DNA of 64,000 nucleotides from CAIXQW01 sp046049675 (GTDB lineage Bacteria; Bacteroidota; Bacteroidia; Chitinophagales; Chitinophagaceae). The position numbers were made by a program, and so were the translations under genes. Positions 18,992 through 26,938 of this stretch are shown here, piece by piece (the stretch's first letter is position 1; each line of letters starts with the position of its first letter). Below the pieces are notes generated by a model that was given only the letters and a program-made list of their open reading frames with translations, searched no databases and was not told the DNA's origin. The DNA is taken from NCBI GenBank assembly GCA_046049675.1, contig JBJORA010000055.1:1-64000 (forward strand), given 5' to 3'.

Positions 18992-19040
18992 AAATTTTAA
19001 GGCAAATAGTAGGCATATCAAAAAAATGATGCTTATACAC

Positions 19041-20504
19041 CTATTTTGCCTTGCGCTTCCTCTCTAAAAAGTCTACTAAACCCTCTAAATTCGTATGATC
19101 TAGGCGTTTTCCAACGATTTTGCCACTACGATCTATCAAATATACCACTGGTGTGCTATATACATTGTAAAGTTTTCGCCACGCGCCTGTGCGCATTGGG
19201 TCGTGCAAGTGAAGCCAGTTGTCGTTGAGTTGCTTCTCAATAATCTGCTTGCGCCAAAGGTCATCGTCTTTGATGGTATGTACACCATAAATCTTGATAT
19301 CAACCTTGCCTTTTATAGCTGAGACAACGCTATCTAGCTTAGGCACAATTTTCTTACAATGGCCACAATCGCTTGCCCAGAAAATTACCAAGGTATAGTC
19401 GTGATTAGGAGTAACATCAATTAGTGGCGTTACGTTGCCATCAATATCAGGCAAACGAATATCTGGGGCAGATTTACCAATTGTGTTTGGAGAGATTTTT
19501 TGAGCTTGATCAACATACTTCTGCACCATAGTATCGTGCATCCAAAATGCATCACCTTTCATGTAGTAGTTTTCTACGATATAGACGAAGCTTTCGTCTA
19601 CGCCCATTATTTTACTATTTTCTGTAAAACGGGTAAGCCACCACAAAGTGTATTTAAACACATCTTTAGCACCACGTGCACGTGCTAGCAAAGTATCTGC
19701 TGCTTTATTGATACTATCAGGAGTTGGTACCACGTACTTAAAATAAGTCTCCAATTTACCATCGTAGATTGGCGAATAGATTAAACGATTATCCTGAAAA
19801 TTAAAATCGTCCCAATAGTGTTGCTTATAGTAGCGTTGAGGAAACAAACTGTCGACCGTTTTTTTATCTGCTAAATACTGCTTGCCTTCTGGCACCTGCG
19901 GCTCCAGCATTGCACCCAATAGCGAGCCACAAAGTGTGTTTGGATTTTTACGTAAAAAATCTCTGCGATATTTGTCTACACTTGTAGCCAAAGCTTTACT
20001 TTGTTTTTTTACTTCAGCACTGTCAGCTTTTGTTTTTGCAGCTTCATATTTTTTGCCAAGCGTTTCATATTGTGCTGATACACTTGAAAGAAAATTTTGA
20101 TAATCGATAAAGTCGCGATTCTCTTTGCTGTTTTTATAAACTGTTGTGCTAATCACGTCTTTTTTAGAAAAAGCAACTTCTATATCGTCGCCATTGCGCA
20201 AAAGCATTTCGCAACGTGTGCCGCGGTCGCTAAACAAAATAATGTAAATGCCGCCTTCTAGTTTCTTATCGCTTTTGAACTGAATTTTTACTGAAGGCCC
20301 TGGCTTGAATTTGCAACTATCGGCTTTGTAAACTGCACTTTGTTTGCCGTAGTAATAGCAGAGGTAAGCTACACTGTCGTCGCAATCTGCAACGGTTGCT
20401 GTAATATTATAGCCATCTTTGGCATTGGCGGCAATGCTGCTGCACACAATTATACATAAGCTGAGTACTGCCAACTTAATTGGCGTAACCAAATTTTTGA
20501 TCAT
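19041..20504 (-). CDS. TlpA-like thiol-disulfide oxidoreductase with N-terminal DUF domain
   Basis: The ATG at 20504 gives MIKNLVTPIKLAVLSLCIIV and a signal peptide ending ANA; the TTG-initiated longer frame is unlikely. The C-terminal domain (IGKSAPDIRLPDIDGNVTPL..., LVIFWASDCGHCKKIVPKLDSV, TPVVYLIDRSGKIVGKRLDH) is a thioredoxin fold with CGHC active site and cis-Pro TPVVY. The first 330 residues resemble the DUF4369/DUF5106-type domains often fused to TlpA in Bacteroidota. Periplasmic disulfide reductase; natural partner unknown. Confidence 0.82.
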   Translation of the reverse strand: MIKNLVTPIKLAVLSLCIIVCSSIAANAKDGYNITATVADCDDSVAYLCYYYGKQSAVYKADSCKFKPGPSVKIQFKSDKKLEGGIYIILFSDRGTRCEMLLRNGDDIEVAFSKKDVISTTVYKNSKENRDFIDYQNFLSSVSAQYETLGKKYEAAKTKADSAEVKKQSKALATSVDKYRRDFLRKNPNTLCGSLLGAMLEPQVPEGKQYLADKKTVDSLFPQRYYKQHYWDDFNFQDNRLIYSPIYDGKLETYFKYVVPTPDSINKAADTLLARARGAKDVFKYTLWWLTRFTENSKIMGVDESFVYIVENYYMKGDAFWMHDTMVQKYVDQAQKISPNTIGKSAPDIRLPDIDGNVTPLIDVTPNHDYTLVIFWASDCGHCKKIVPKLDSVVSAIKGKVDIKIYGVHTIKDDDLWRKQIIEKQLNDNWLHLHDPMRTGAWRKLYNVYSTPVVYLIDRSGKIVGKRLDHTNLEGLVDFLERKRKAK

Positions 20505-20686
20505 TGGTTGTAAAGTAAATACATACATGCTACATCTTGACGTACATCCAATAAAAATGGTTGCATAGTAGTGGTTAATTTGCAAGTAGTTAACCCACTG
20601 AGCTTAGCTTAGGCTTGTTTATACGCAAAAATATGCGCTGTGTATTGCAGTATTAAAAAATTGCTGTAGGTTTACGCTTGTAATAG

Positions 20687-22363
20687 ATGTTTAGAAACTG
20701 TTTTAGCACCAAAGTATCCTTAGTGATATTACCTCTGCTGCTTGCAAGTGTTTTCTTTGCAAATGCTCAAGGCAAAAAAACTAAGAAGCTCAAAAAAACC
20801 GAAATCATCGACGATTTTGATAATGCCTATTTAGGTCTACTTGCCTACCACCCTAAAGTAGCCACTGCCCAAGATAGCAGCAAGCTAAAGGGTGTGTACA
20901 AAGAATTAAAGCAAAAAATAAACGATAGCACCGACTACGATCAACTTGCAGTACTTGTAGGCACCTTACTTAAAAGCATAGAAGATGGCCATACTGGTAT
21001 GATAGATGCCGATGCATTGCGTAATGGCAATGTGTATCTACCTTTTGAAATAGAATACATCGAAGGCAAATATGTTATTACAAAAAGTACGCACGACGAT
21101 ATTAGTGTTGGCAGTATTCTAGTAAGCGTTGATAATTATCCCGCTGATAGTATTTATGCAGAAACACTTTTGTATCAAGGTGGTGGTGATAATTACAGTT
21201 TAGTTGATGCCAGTAAAATTAGAAACTGCTCGCATATGAGTTATCGTTTTCGCACGCGCGGCTACAACGAAAAAACTAGTGTAGTGAGAGTGCTAAAAGG
21301 CAAATATGAAGAGGACGTTACAGTGCCTGTGCGCACTGCTTTATGGAACTCTTTTAGAGGAGGCATGGATGGCAGCCTAGGTACTAGCGGCAAAATGCTA
21401 GATTTTGACAACGGCATAGGTTTAATTACTGTACCAGATTTTGTAGAGGCCGACCAAGTAGCAAGCATTCGTAGTGCGATAAGCAATGTACGCCGTGCAA
21501 AGTATATTATTGTAGACTTACGCAATAATCCGGGTGGTTATGTGGTACGTAGCAGCAAGCTATTGAGCTACTTAATAAGCCAAGATGTAACAACGCTAAA
21601 AAACGCACGAATAAAAACAGCTGCAAAAGATATACTTGGCGAAACGCCATTGGGCATAGGGGCAAAAGGCAGTATTGCAAAGGCTATGCGCAAAAGCAAA
21701 AATCCTTGGATAAACATAATAGATGAAATCGATGAAGAAGAAAGCGAAGAATTGCTTGGACGCGTAGATAGCATCTATGGCAATATTGCAAATAAAGAAA
21801 TTGTAGTACTCGTTAATGAAAATACTTACAGCGCAGGTGCAATTACTGCGATGGCTTTAAAGGCAAAAGGTAGAAAATTAATTGGGCAGCATCCGAGCAA
21901 TGACAATTGCAGAATTAATGCGTTGTACATAGAAGAATTAGAATTAGAGAATAGTGGTCTAGTGTTAATGATGCCAGTGATTGCCGCAGAATTTAATCGT
22001 GCTGAATGCGCGCCAGGTAATATGCAGGTAGATTTTGTGGTAACGCCAACGGTGCAGAGTATTACAGAAAAGAAAGATACGGTATTAAATTTTGCAGTTG
22101 AGTATTTACGCAAAATTGCCAAAGCAGATAAGGAAAACCAAACTGCTTTAGATTCTGCTATAGATCGTGAATTGCAAATGGCCGATAGCACTAAACCTAG
22201 TGCGCCGGGATCTACGCCTGCTACTAAGATTACGCGAACTGTAACTGCAGAAGGCAAGGTGGTGCCAGCATCTGGTTCGCAGCCAAATAATCCACCTCCT
22301 CCGCCACCGCCGCCACCACCGCCACCGCCGCCGCCGCCGCCGCCAATCAAAAAAGAAAAATAG
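20687..22363 (+). CDS. S41-family (tail-specific/CtpA-like) protease with polyproline tail
   Basis: A 558-residue exported protein (signal MFRNCFSTKVSLVILPLLLA, ending FANAQ). Residues about 70-190 hold a PDZ-like region (DDISVGSILVSVDNYPADS); the protease core has IIVDLRNNPGGYV and VVLVNENTYSAGAITAMALKAKGRKLIGQ, where Ser of TYSAG is the expected nucleophile. The general-base Lys is not clear. After a Ser/Thr/Ala linker the protein ends with 18 consecutive prolines then IKKEK, encoded by mixed CCG/CCA/CCT codons (22292-22345). Such a stretch needs EF-P for translation and may reach through or bind the cell wall. Confidence 0.8.
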   Translation: MFRNCFSTKVSLVILPLLLASVFFANAQGKKTKKLKKTEIIDDFDNAYLGLLAYHPKVATAQDSSKLKGVYKELKQKINDSTDYDQLAVLVGTLLKSIEDGHTGMIDADALRNGNVYLPFEIEYIEGKYVITKSTHDDISVGSILVSVDNYPADSIYAETLLYQGGGDNYSLVDASKIRNCSHMSYRFRTRGYNEKTSVVRVLKGKYEEDVTVPVRTALWNSFRGGMDGSLGTSGKMLDFDNGIGLITVPDFVEADQVASIRSAISNVRRAKYIIVDLRNNPGGYVVRSSKLLSYLISQDVTTLKNARIKTAAKDILGETPLGIGAKGSIAKAMRKSKNPWINIIDEIDEEESEELLGRVDSIYGNIANKEIVVLVNENTYSAGAITAMALKAKGRKLIGQHPSNDNCRINALYIEELELENSGLVLMMPVIAAEFNRAECAPGNMQVDFVVTPTVQSITEKKDTVLNFAVEYLRKIAKADKENQTALDSAIDRELQMADSTKPSAPGSTPATKITRTVTAEGKVVPASGSQPNNPPPPPPPPPPPPPPPPPPIKKEK

Positions 22364-22461
22364 CGCACGTGGGTTTGGTTCAACAGATTCATTCTTTCCG
22401 CCGAGGCGGACTGTTACTCATTCTCTTTCTGTTTTTCTTTCTGTTTCGAATTCTGTTTCTG

Positions 22462-22542
22462 TATAATCACCGCGCCCGAATGCATTCGGACGCTACGTGG
22501 TGACGGAATCATCATGGTTTAAATGCAAACATCTGCTGATTC
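22462..22542 (+). repeat. 81-bp exact direct repeat, copy 1 (hairpin-forming)
   Basis: Identical to 22744-22824. It contains TCACCGCG, the 14-bp palindrome CCGAATGCATTCGG, then CGCTACGTGGTGA: the outer TCACC/GGTGA and GCG/CGC pair around the palindrome, giving a hairpin with a small bulge. The 3' part (GGAATCATCATGGTTTAAAT...) is unpaired. Non-autonomous REP/MITE-like element inferred. Confidence 0.85.
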
Positions 22543-22610
22543 CATTCTTCTTTCCCTTTCTCCTTCTGTTTCTCTTTCTACCCAAATCCACTCACCTTAC
22601 AAAACACTTT

Positions 22611-22634
22611 AAGACATCAGGGCTAAAGCCCCTC
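22611..22634 (+). repeat. REP-like palindromic element, copy 3
   Basis: AAGACATCAGGGCTAAAGCC plus CCTC; contains GGGCTaaAGCCC, self-complementary. Same family as the copies at 16041, 16097 and 22663. Confidence 0.65.
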
Positions 22635-22662
22635 TTGTTTCTCTTTACATTTCTCGGCTATT

Positions 22663-22686
22663 AAGATGTCAGGGCTAGCGCCCCTG
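22663..22686 (+). repeat. REP-like palindromic element, copy 4
   Basis: AAGATGTCAGGGCTAGCGCC plus CCTG, the same element as at 22611, 29 bp downstream of that copy. Confidence 0.65.
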
Positions 22687-22743
22687 TTATTTTCCCTATT
22701 CATTTTCTTTCTCATTCTATTTCTGTTTCACCTTCTGTTTCAA

Positions 22744-22824
22744 TATAATCACCGCGCCCGAATGCATTCGGACGCTACGTGGTGACGGAATCATCATGGT
22801 TTAAATGCAAACATCTGCTGATTC
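22744..22824 (+). repeat. 81-bp exact direct repeat, copy 2
   Basis: Identical over 81 bp to 22462-22542, offset 282 bp; flanks differ immediately (CCATTC versus CAATTT to the right). Perfect identity implies recent duplication or ongoing mobility/gene conversion. Confidence 0.85.
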
Positions 22825-22934
22825 AATTTCCTCATTCTCTTTCTCTTTCTGGCATTGCCACGTTGAATGCATTCGAACACTACTAAAATTTCCACAATAC
22901 CTGCCAAATACCGATTATTTACCCTTGTACACTT

Positions 22935-22942
22935 TATCTTTG
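22935..22942 (+). promoter_or_regulatory. Candidate -7 element (TATCTTTG) immediately before ftsX
   Basis: TATCTTTG fits TAnnTTTG and ends only 6 bases before the ATG of ftsX at 22949. If used, the transcript would start at or next to the initiation codon, giving a nearly leaderless mRNA. No strong -33 element was seen. Confidence 0.35.
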
Positions 22943-22948
22943 ACCACT

Positions 22949-23812
22949 ATGGCAGATGGCAAACAAAAAAAGGGTGGCGTTAGCTATTTCTACGCAATAC
23001 TAGGCGTGGCCATGGTTTTGTTTCTATTGGGCATACTTGGCTGGATAATGATCTATGCCAGCGAACTCAGCAAAGTGTTTAAGGAAAGCGTGCAAGTAAG
23101 CGTGATTTTTAACGACAATACACGCGACGAAAACGGCCTAGCGCTCAAGAAAATTATAGAAGAACAAAATTTTACCAAAAGCTGCGAGTTCATAACTAAA
23201 GAGCAGGCATTGAGCGATTATCAAAAAATGGCGGGCGAAAACGCCGAGAGCTTGATTGACTTTAATCCGCTTTACAGCAGTATTAACGTGCATTTGAAAA
23301 GCGAGTATATCAATGCAGATAGCCTCAACAAAATAAGCGCTTTTATTAAGCAAAGCAATATTGTACGCGATGTAGATGTACAGAAAAACTTGGTGGATTT
23401 AATGAATACCAACTTTAAGAAAATTGGGGCCATCGTGCTAGGTATTGCTCTGTTGCTCATTTTAGTGGTGAGTCTATTGATAGACAATACCATTCGCTTG
23501 GCCATGTATAGTCAACGCTTTTTAATTAAGACCATGCAGTTTGTAGGAGCCACACGCTTCTTTATTGCAAAGCCGTTCACCATTCGTGCTGTAATTAACG
23601 GTTTAATTAGCGGTGCTTTGGCTATTTTGGGCATTTGGTTGCTCAAAACCAGTGCAGAACGCTGGATGGTGGAGCTAAAAGGCATCCAAAACACCAAACT
23701 GATGCTAACGCTATGCCTGATTATCCTGTTTTTGGGCGTAAGCATTAGCGTGGCAAGTACCTACCGCAGCGTAATTAAGTACCTTAAAACAAGTTTGGAC
23801 GATTTGTATTAA
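22949..23812 (+). CDS. ftsX: Cell division protein FtsX (permease-like)
   Basis: Start set at the ATG at 22949 (MADGKQKKGGVSYFYAILGV); the upstream in-frame extension runs through repeat DNA and is spurious. The 287-residue protein has one N-terminal membrane helix (AILGVAMVLFLLGILGWIMI), a periplasmic loop of about 120 residues containing the FtsX extracellular-domain pattern (VQVSVIFNDNTRDENGLALKKII), and three C-terminal helices including IGAIVLGIALLLILVVSLLIDNTIRLAMYSQR and FVGATRFFIAKPF. With FtsE it controls peptidoglycan hydrolases at the septum. ftsE is not in this window. Confidence 0.93.
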   Translation: MADGKQKKGGVSYFYAILGVAMVLFLLGILGWIMIYASELSKVFKESVQVSVIFNDNTRDENGLALKKIIEEQNFTKSCEFITKEQALSDYQKMAGENAESLIDFNPLYSSINVHLKSEYINADSLNKISAFIKQSNIVRDVDVQKNLVDLMNTNFKKIGAIVLGIALLLILVVSLLIDNTIRLAMYSQRFLIKTMQFVGATRFFIAKPFTIRAVINGLISGALAILGIWLLKTSAERWMVELKGIQNTKLMLTLCLIILFLGVSISVASTYRSVIKYLKTSLDDLY

Positions 23813-23834
23813 TATTGCAACACAATTCTAATTT

Positions 23835-24161
23835 ATGGCAAAAGTAAAAGTAGCAGAAGAGATGGTGAAAAGCGTAGGACCCGAAGTAAAAGACCTCCCG
23901 CAAGCAACCATTGACGCCAATCAACCAGTACAGCATGACGGTACGTTTATGTTTGAGAAGCAAAACTACATTTACATGGGTGCCGGCTTGGTATTGATTA
24001 TATTGGGTTATATTTTAATGGCGGGTGGCAAAAGCCCCGACCCTAATGTATTTAACTACGACGAGATTTATAGTTTTCGCCGCATTACCCTAGCTCCAAT
24101 TTTGGTGGTGGCTGGCTACTTAGTAGAAATATTTGCCATCTTGTGGACGCCTAAAAAGTAG
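23835..24161 (+). CDS. DUF3098 small membrane protein
   Basis: A 108-residue protein with a polar N-terminus and two hydrophobic helices (YIYMGAGLVLIILGYILMAGG and RRITLAPILVVAGYLVEIFAI) separated by the conserved SPDPNVFNYDEIYSFRR loop. This is the DUF3098 signature, found next to ftsX in Bacteroidota. 22 bp after ftsX, before uppP, pointing to a role in envelope or division. Function unknown. Confidence 0.88.
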   Translation: MAKVKVAEEMVKSVGPEVKDLPQATIDANQPVQHDGTFMFEKQNYIYMGAGLVLIILGYILMAGGKSPDPNVFNYDEIYSFRRITLAPILVVAGYLVEIFAILWTPKK

Positions 24162-24234
24162 TACCACAAATTTTATTGCAGCTGCCTCTGTGCAGCCTCT
24201 CTTTCTAAACCATTATACCGATTACTAAAGTACT

Positions 24235-25038
24235 ATGAGTACACTACAAGCTATAATTATAGCAATTATAGAAGGGCTTACCGAGTTTTTACCAATTAGC
24301 AGCACCGGCCACATGGCACTTGCAAGCGCCTTGATGGGTATTGGCGAAGACGGCTTTGTAAAACTATTTGAAGTGGTGATTCAACTTGGTGCGATTGCTG
24401 CTGTGGTGGTACTCTACTTCAAAAAGTTTTTTGATTTTAAGAATATCAATTTCTATATCAAACTTGCAGTAGCGATTATACCTACCCTTGTATTTGGTGC
24501 ACTGCTCTACAAAAAAATAAAAGACCTTATTGGCAATGCCTATTTCGTTGCTACCATCCTTATTCTTGGTGGCGTAGTGCTTTTGTTTGTAGACAAATGG
24601 TTTAAGCAAAGCCGCATCAGCGAAGAAAAAGATGTTACACTAGCGACCTCAGCCAAAATTGGTTTGTTTCAGGTACTTAGTATGATACTCCCAGGCCTTA
24701 GCAGAAGTGGTGCCACCATTATCGGTGGTATGAGCATGGGCCTCACTAAGCAACTTGCGGCAGAATTTTCGTTCTTCTTAGCCGTACCAACCATGCTAGC
24801 AGCAAGCGCAAAGGACCTTTACGAGTGCTATAAAGATACACCTCAGTTCCTGAGCGGCGAATACCTAAGCACCCTACTCCTCGGCAGCGCCATAGCATTT
24901 GTTGTAGCCATTGCTGCCATGAAATTTTTTGTAAGCTTCGTTACCAAAAATGGTTTTAAGGTTTTTGGTATTTATAGAATTATTGTAGGCTTGATTGTGT
25001 TGGGGATGTTGCTGGCGGGGGTGAAGGTGAGTGTGTAA
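24235..25038 (+). CDS. uppP: Undecaprenyl-diphosphatase (BacA/UppP)
   Basis: A 267-residue polytopic membrane enzyme that dephosphorylates undecaprenyl pyrophosphate so the lipid carrier can be reused for peptidoglycan and O-antigen. The first conserved motif is IIEGLTEFLPISSTGHM near residues 12-28 (catalytic Glu/Ser/His) and the second is MILPGLSRSGATIIGGMSMG near residues 155-174 with the essential Arg. About eight hydrophobic helices. Follows ftsX and DUF3098 on the same strand. Length matches the family. Confidence 0.96.
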   Translation: MSTLQAIIIAIIEGLTEFLPISSTGHMALASALMGIGEDGFVKLFEVVIQLGAIAAVVVLYFKKFFDFKNINFYIKLAVAIIPTLVFGALLYKKIKDLIGNAYFVATILILGGVVLLFVDKWFKQSRISEEKDVTLATSAKIGLFQVLSMILPGLSRSGATIIGGMSMGLTKQLAAEFSFFLAVPTMLAASAKDLYECYKDTPQFLSGEYLSTLLLGSAIAFVVAIAAMKFFVSFVTKNGFKVFGIYRIIVGLIVLGMLLAGVKVSV

Positions 25039-25390
25039 GGGCGGGGCAACATCCTTTAGCTTATTTTAGGTACTTGATGTTTGCTCATTTGAAAAAAAGC
25101 AAGGGACAGACATTTGGAAGAATACAACTAATCCCCCAAAGAACTTGGCTGCAAGACTGTGTCGCAATAACGGCTAGCACAAAAAACTGTAACGCTTTAA
25201 ACAAACTAGAAGCTTTTGCAGCAAAAGCAAAAGGTCGAGATTTTGCGTTGCAATGTTTATCTTAGCGGAATTCGCTAAAAATAATGTAAAATCGAAACGT
25301 TTTTTGATAAATTGCGATTTGACCTTATAAGCTAATTGATACATTAGGCAAGTAAGCGCATTTAAAAAGAAGGTAGATTCAGACAATAAG
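25039..25390. other. 352-bp intergenic region, left boundary of the first accessory island
   Basis: No convincing gene, RNA or hairpin is seen. A 63-codon frame at 25074-25265 has no family features. The sequence becomes markedly AT-rich after 25260 and probably carries the promoter of the hsdM operon, but I could not identify a TAnnTTTG element with confidence. Confidence 0.4.
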
Positions 25391-26938
25391 ATGACAAGCA
25401 TAGCACAAAGACAAGAATTGCAAGCCAAAATTTGGAGAATAGCCAATGATGTTCGTGGCTCTGTAGACGGTTGGGATTTTAAACAGTTTGTGTTAGGAGC
25501 ACTGTTCTATAGATTTATTAGTGAAAACTTTACTAACTACATTGAAGGTGGTGACGAAAGTATTGATTATACAAAACTATCAGATGATGTAATAACACCT
25601 GAAATAAAAGATGATGCTATAAAAACAAAAGGCTACTTTATATATCCCAGTCAGCTTTTTGTAAATGTTGCTAAAACCGCAAATACAAATCCCAATTTAA
25701 ACACAGATTTAAAAGCCATTTTTGATGCGATTGAAAGTTCAGCAAATGGCTATCCATCCGAACCAGATATAAAAGGTTTGTTTGCTGATTTTGACACCAC
25801 CAGCACAAGATTGGGCAATACCGTTGAAAACAAAAACAGCCGATTAGCTTCTGTTTTAAAAGGCGTAGAAGAGCTGAATTTCGGCAATTTTGAAGACAAT
25901 CAAATTGACCTTTTTGGCGATGCTTATGAGTTTTTGATTTCCAATTATGCAGCCAATGCGGGTAAATCAGGTGGAGAGTTTTTTACGCCACAGCATGTAT
26001 CCAAGCTCATTGCCCAATTGGCAATGCACAAGCAAGAGAAAGTAAATAAGATATATGACCCTGCGGCTGGTTCAGGCTCTTTGTTGTTACAAGCAAAAAA
26101 GCATTTTGACAATCATATTATTGAAGAGGGTTTTTACGGGCAGGAAGTAAACCATACCACATACAACCTTGCCCGTATGAACATGTTTTTGCACAACATC
26201 AATTACGACAAGTTTAATATTGCCCTTGGCAATACACTCATAGACCCACACTATGGCGATGAGAAACCTTTTGATGCCATTGTTTCTAATCCCCCTTATT
26301 CTATAAAATGGATTGGTGACGATGACCCAACGCTAATTAATGATGACCGTTTTGCACCTGCTGGTGTATTGGCTCCTAAATCAAAAGCAGATTTTGCTTT
26401 CGTTTTACATGCCCTTAGTTATTTATCCAGTAAAGGCAGGGCAGCCATTGTTTGTTTCCCTGGTATATTTTACCGTGGTGGTGCAGAACAGAAAATTAGA
26501 AAGTATTTAGTTGACAATAATTTTGTAGAGACCATAATCTCATTAGCACCTAACTTGTTTTATGGTACCTCCATATCCGTTACACTCTTGGTACTTTCAA
26601 AACATAAAACCGAAAATAAAACCCAATTTATTGATGCAAGCGGTGAAGAATTCTTTAAGAAGGTAACGAATAATAATGTGCTTACAGATAAACACATTGA
26701 AAAGATTATGGAAATTTTCGATAGTAAAGAGGATGTTGAGTATGTGGCTGTTTCAATAGACAATATCAAAATTTCCGAAAACGATTATAACCTATCCGTT
26801 AGTTCCTATGTGCAAACAAAAGACAATAAAGAGAAAATTAATATTGCAGAATTGAATAAGGAAGTTTCAAAAACGGTAGAGAAGATTAAAATATTGCGTA
26901 CTGATATTGATTCAATAATAAAAGAAATTGAAGCATGA
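25391..26938 (+). CDS. hsdM: Type I restriction-modification DNA methyltransferase (M subunit), type IC-like
   Basis: A 515-residue N6-adenine methyltransferase. An N-terminal HsdM helical domain (WRIANDVRGSVDGWDFKQFVLGALFYRFISENF) precedes the methylase core with the entry motif GGEFFTPQHVSKLI, SAM motif DPAAGSGS at residues 223-230 and catalytic NPPY at 300-303. Length is close to EcoR124I HsdM (about 520). The C-terminus (about 470-515) is coiled. Its stop overlaps the hsdS start by ATGA. Serine codons here favour TCA/TCT where flanking core genes favour AGC/AGT, consistent with horizontal acquisition. Confidence 0.95.
   Translation: MTSIAQRQELQAKIWRIANDVRGSVDGWDFKQFVLGALFYRFISENFTNYIEGGDESIDYTKLSDDVITPEIKDDAIKTKGYFIYPSQLFVNVAKTANTNPNLNTDLKAIFDAIESSANGYPSEPDIKGLFADFDTTSTRLGNTVENKNSRLASVLKGVEELNFGNFEDNQIDLFGDAYEFLISNYAANAGKSGGEFFTPQHVSKLIAQLAMHKQEKVNKIYDPAAGSGSLLLQAKKHFDNHIIEEGFYGQEVNHTTYNLARMNMFLHNINYDKFNIALGNTLIDPHYGDEKPFDAIVSNPPYSIKWIGDDDPTLINDDRFAPAGVLAPKSKADFAFVLHALSYLSSKGRAAIVCFPGIFYRGGAEQKIRKYLVDNNFVETIISLAPNLFYGTSISVTLLVLSKHKTENKTQFIDASGEEFFKKVTNNNVLTDKHIEKIMEIFDSKEDVEYVAVSIDNIKISENDYNLSVSSYVQTKDNKEKINIAELNKEVSKTVEKIKILRTDIDSIIKEIEA

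Larger units (their letters stand above)
22364..22948. repeat. Repeat-rich noncoding interval between S41 protease and ftsX
   Basis: This 585-bp gap has no convincing gene. It alternates pyrimidine-rich stretches (variants of TTCTTTCTGTTTCTCTTTC) with two copies of an exact 81-bp repeat, two copies of a 24-bp REP-like palindrome and a degenerate GAATGCATTCG remnant at 22865-22875. It looks like an accumulation site of small non-autonomous elements. Confidence 0.8.

Noticed and set aside
22805..22948. N-terminal extension of ftsX
   Set aside because: Runs through the 81-bp repeat and pyrimidine-rich tracts; the family start is at 22949.
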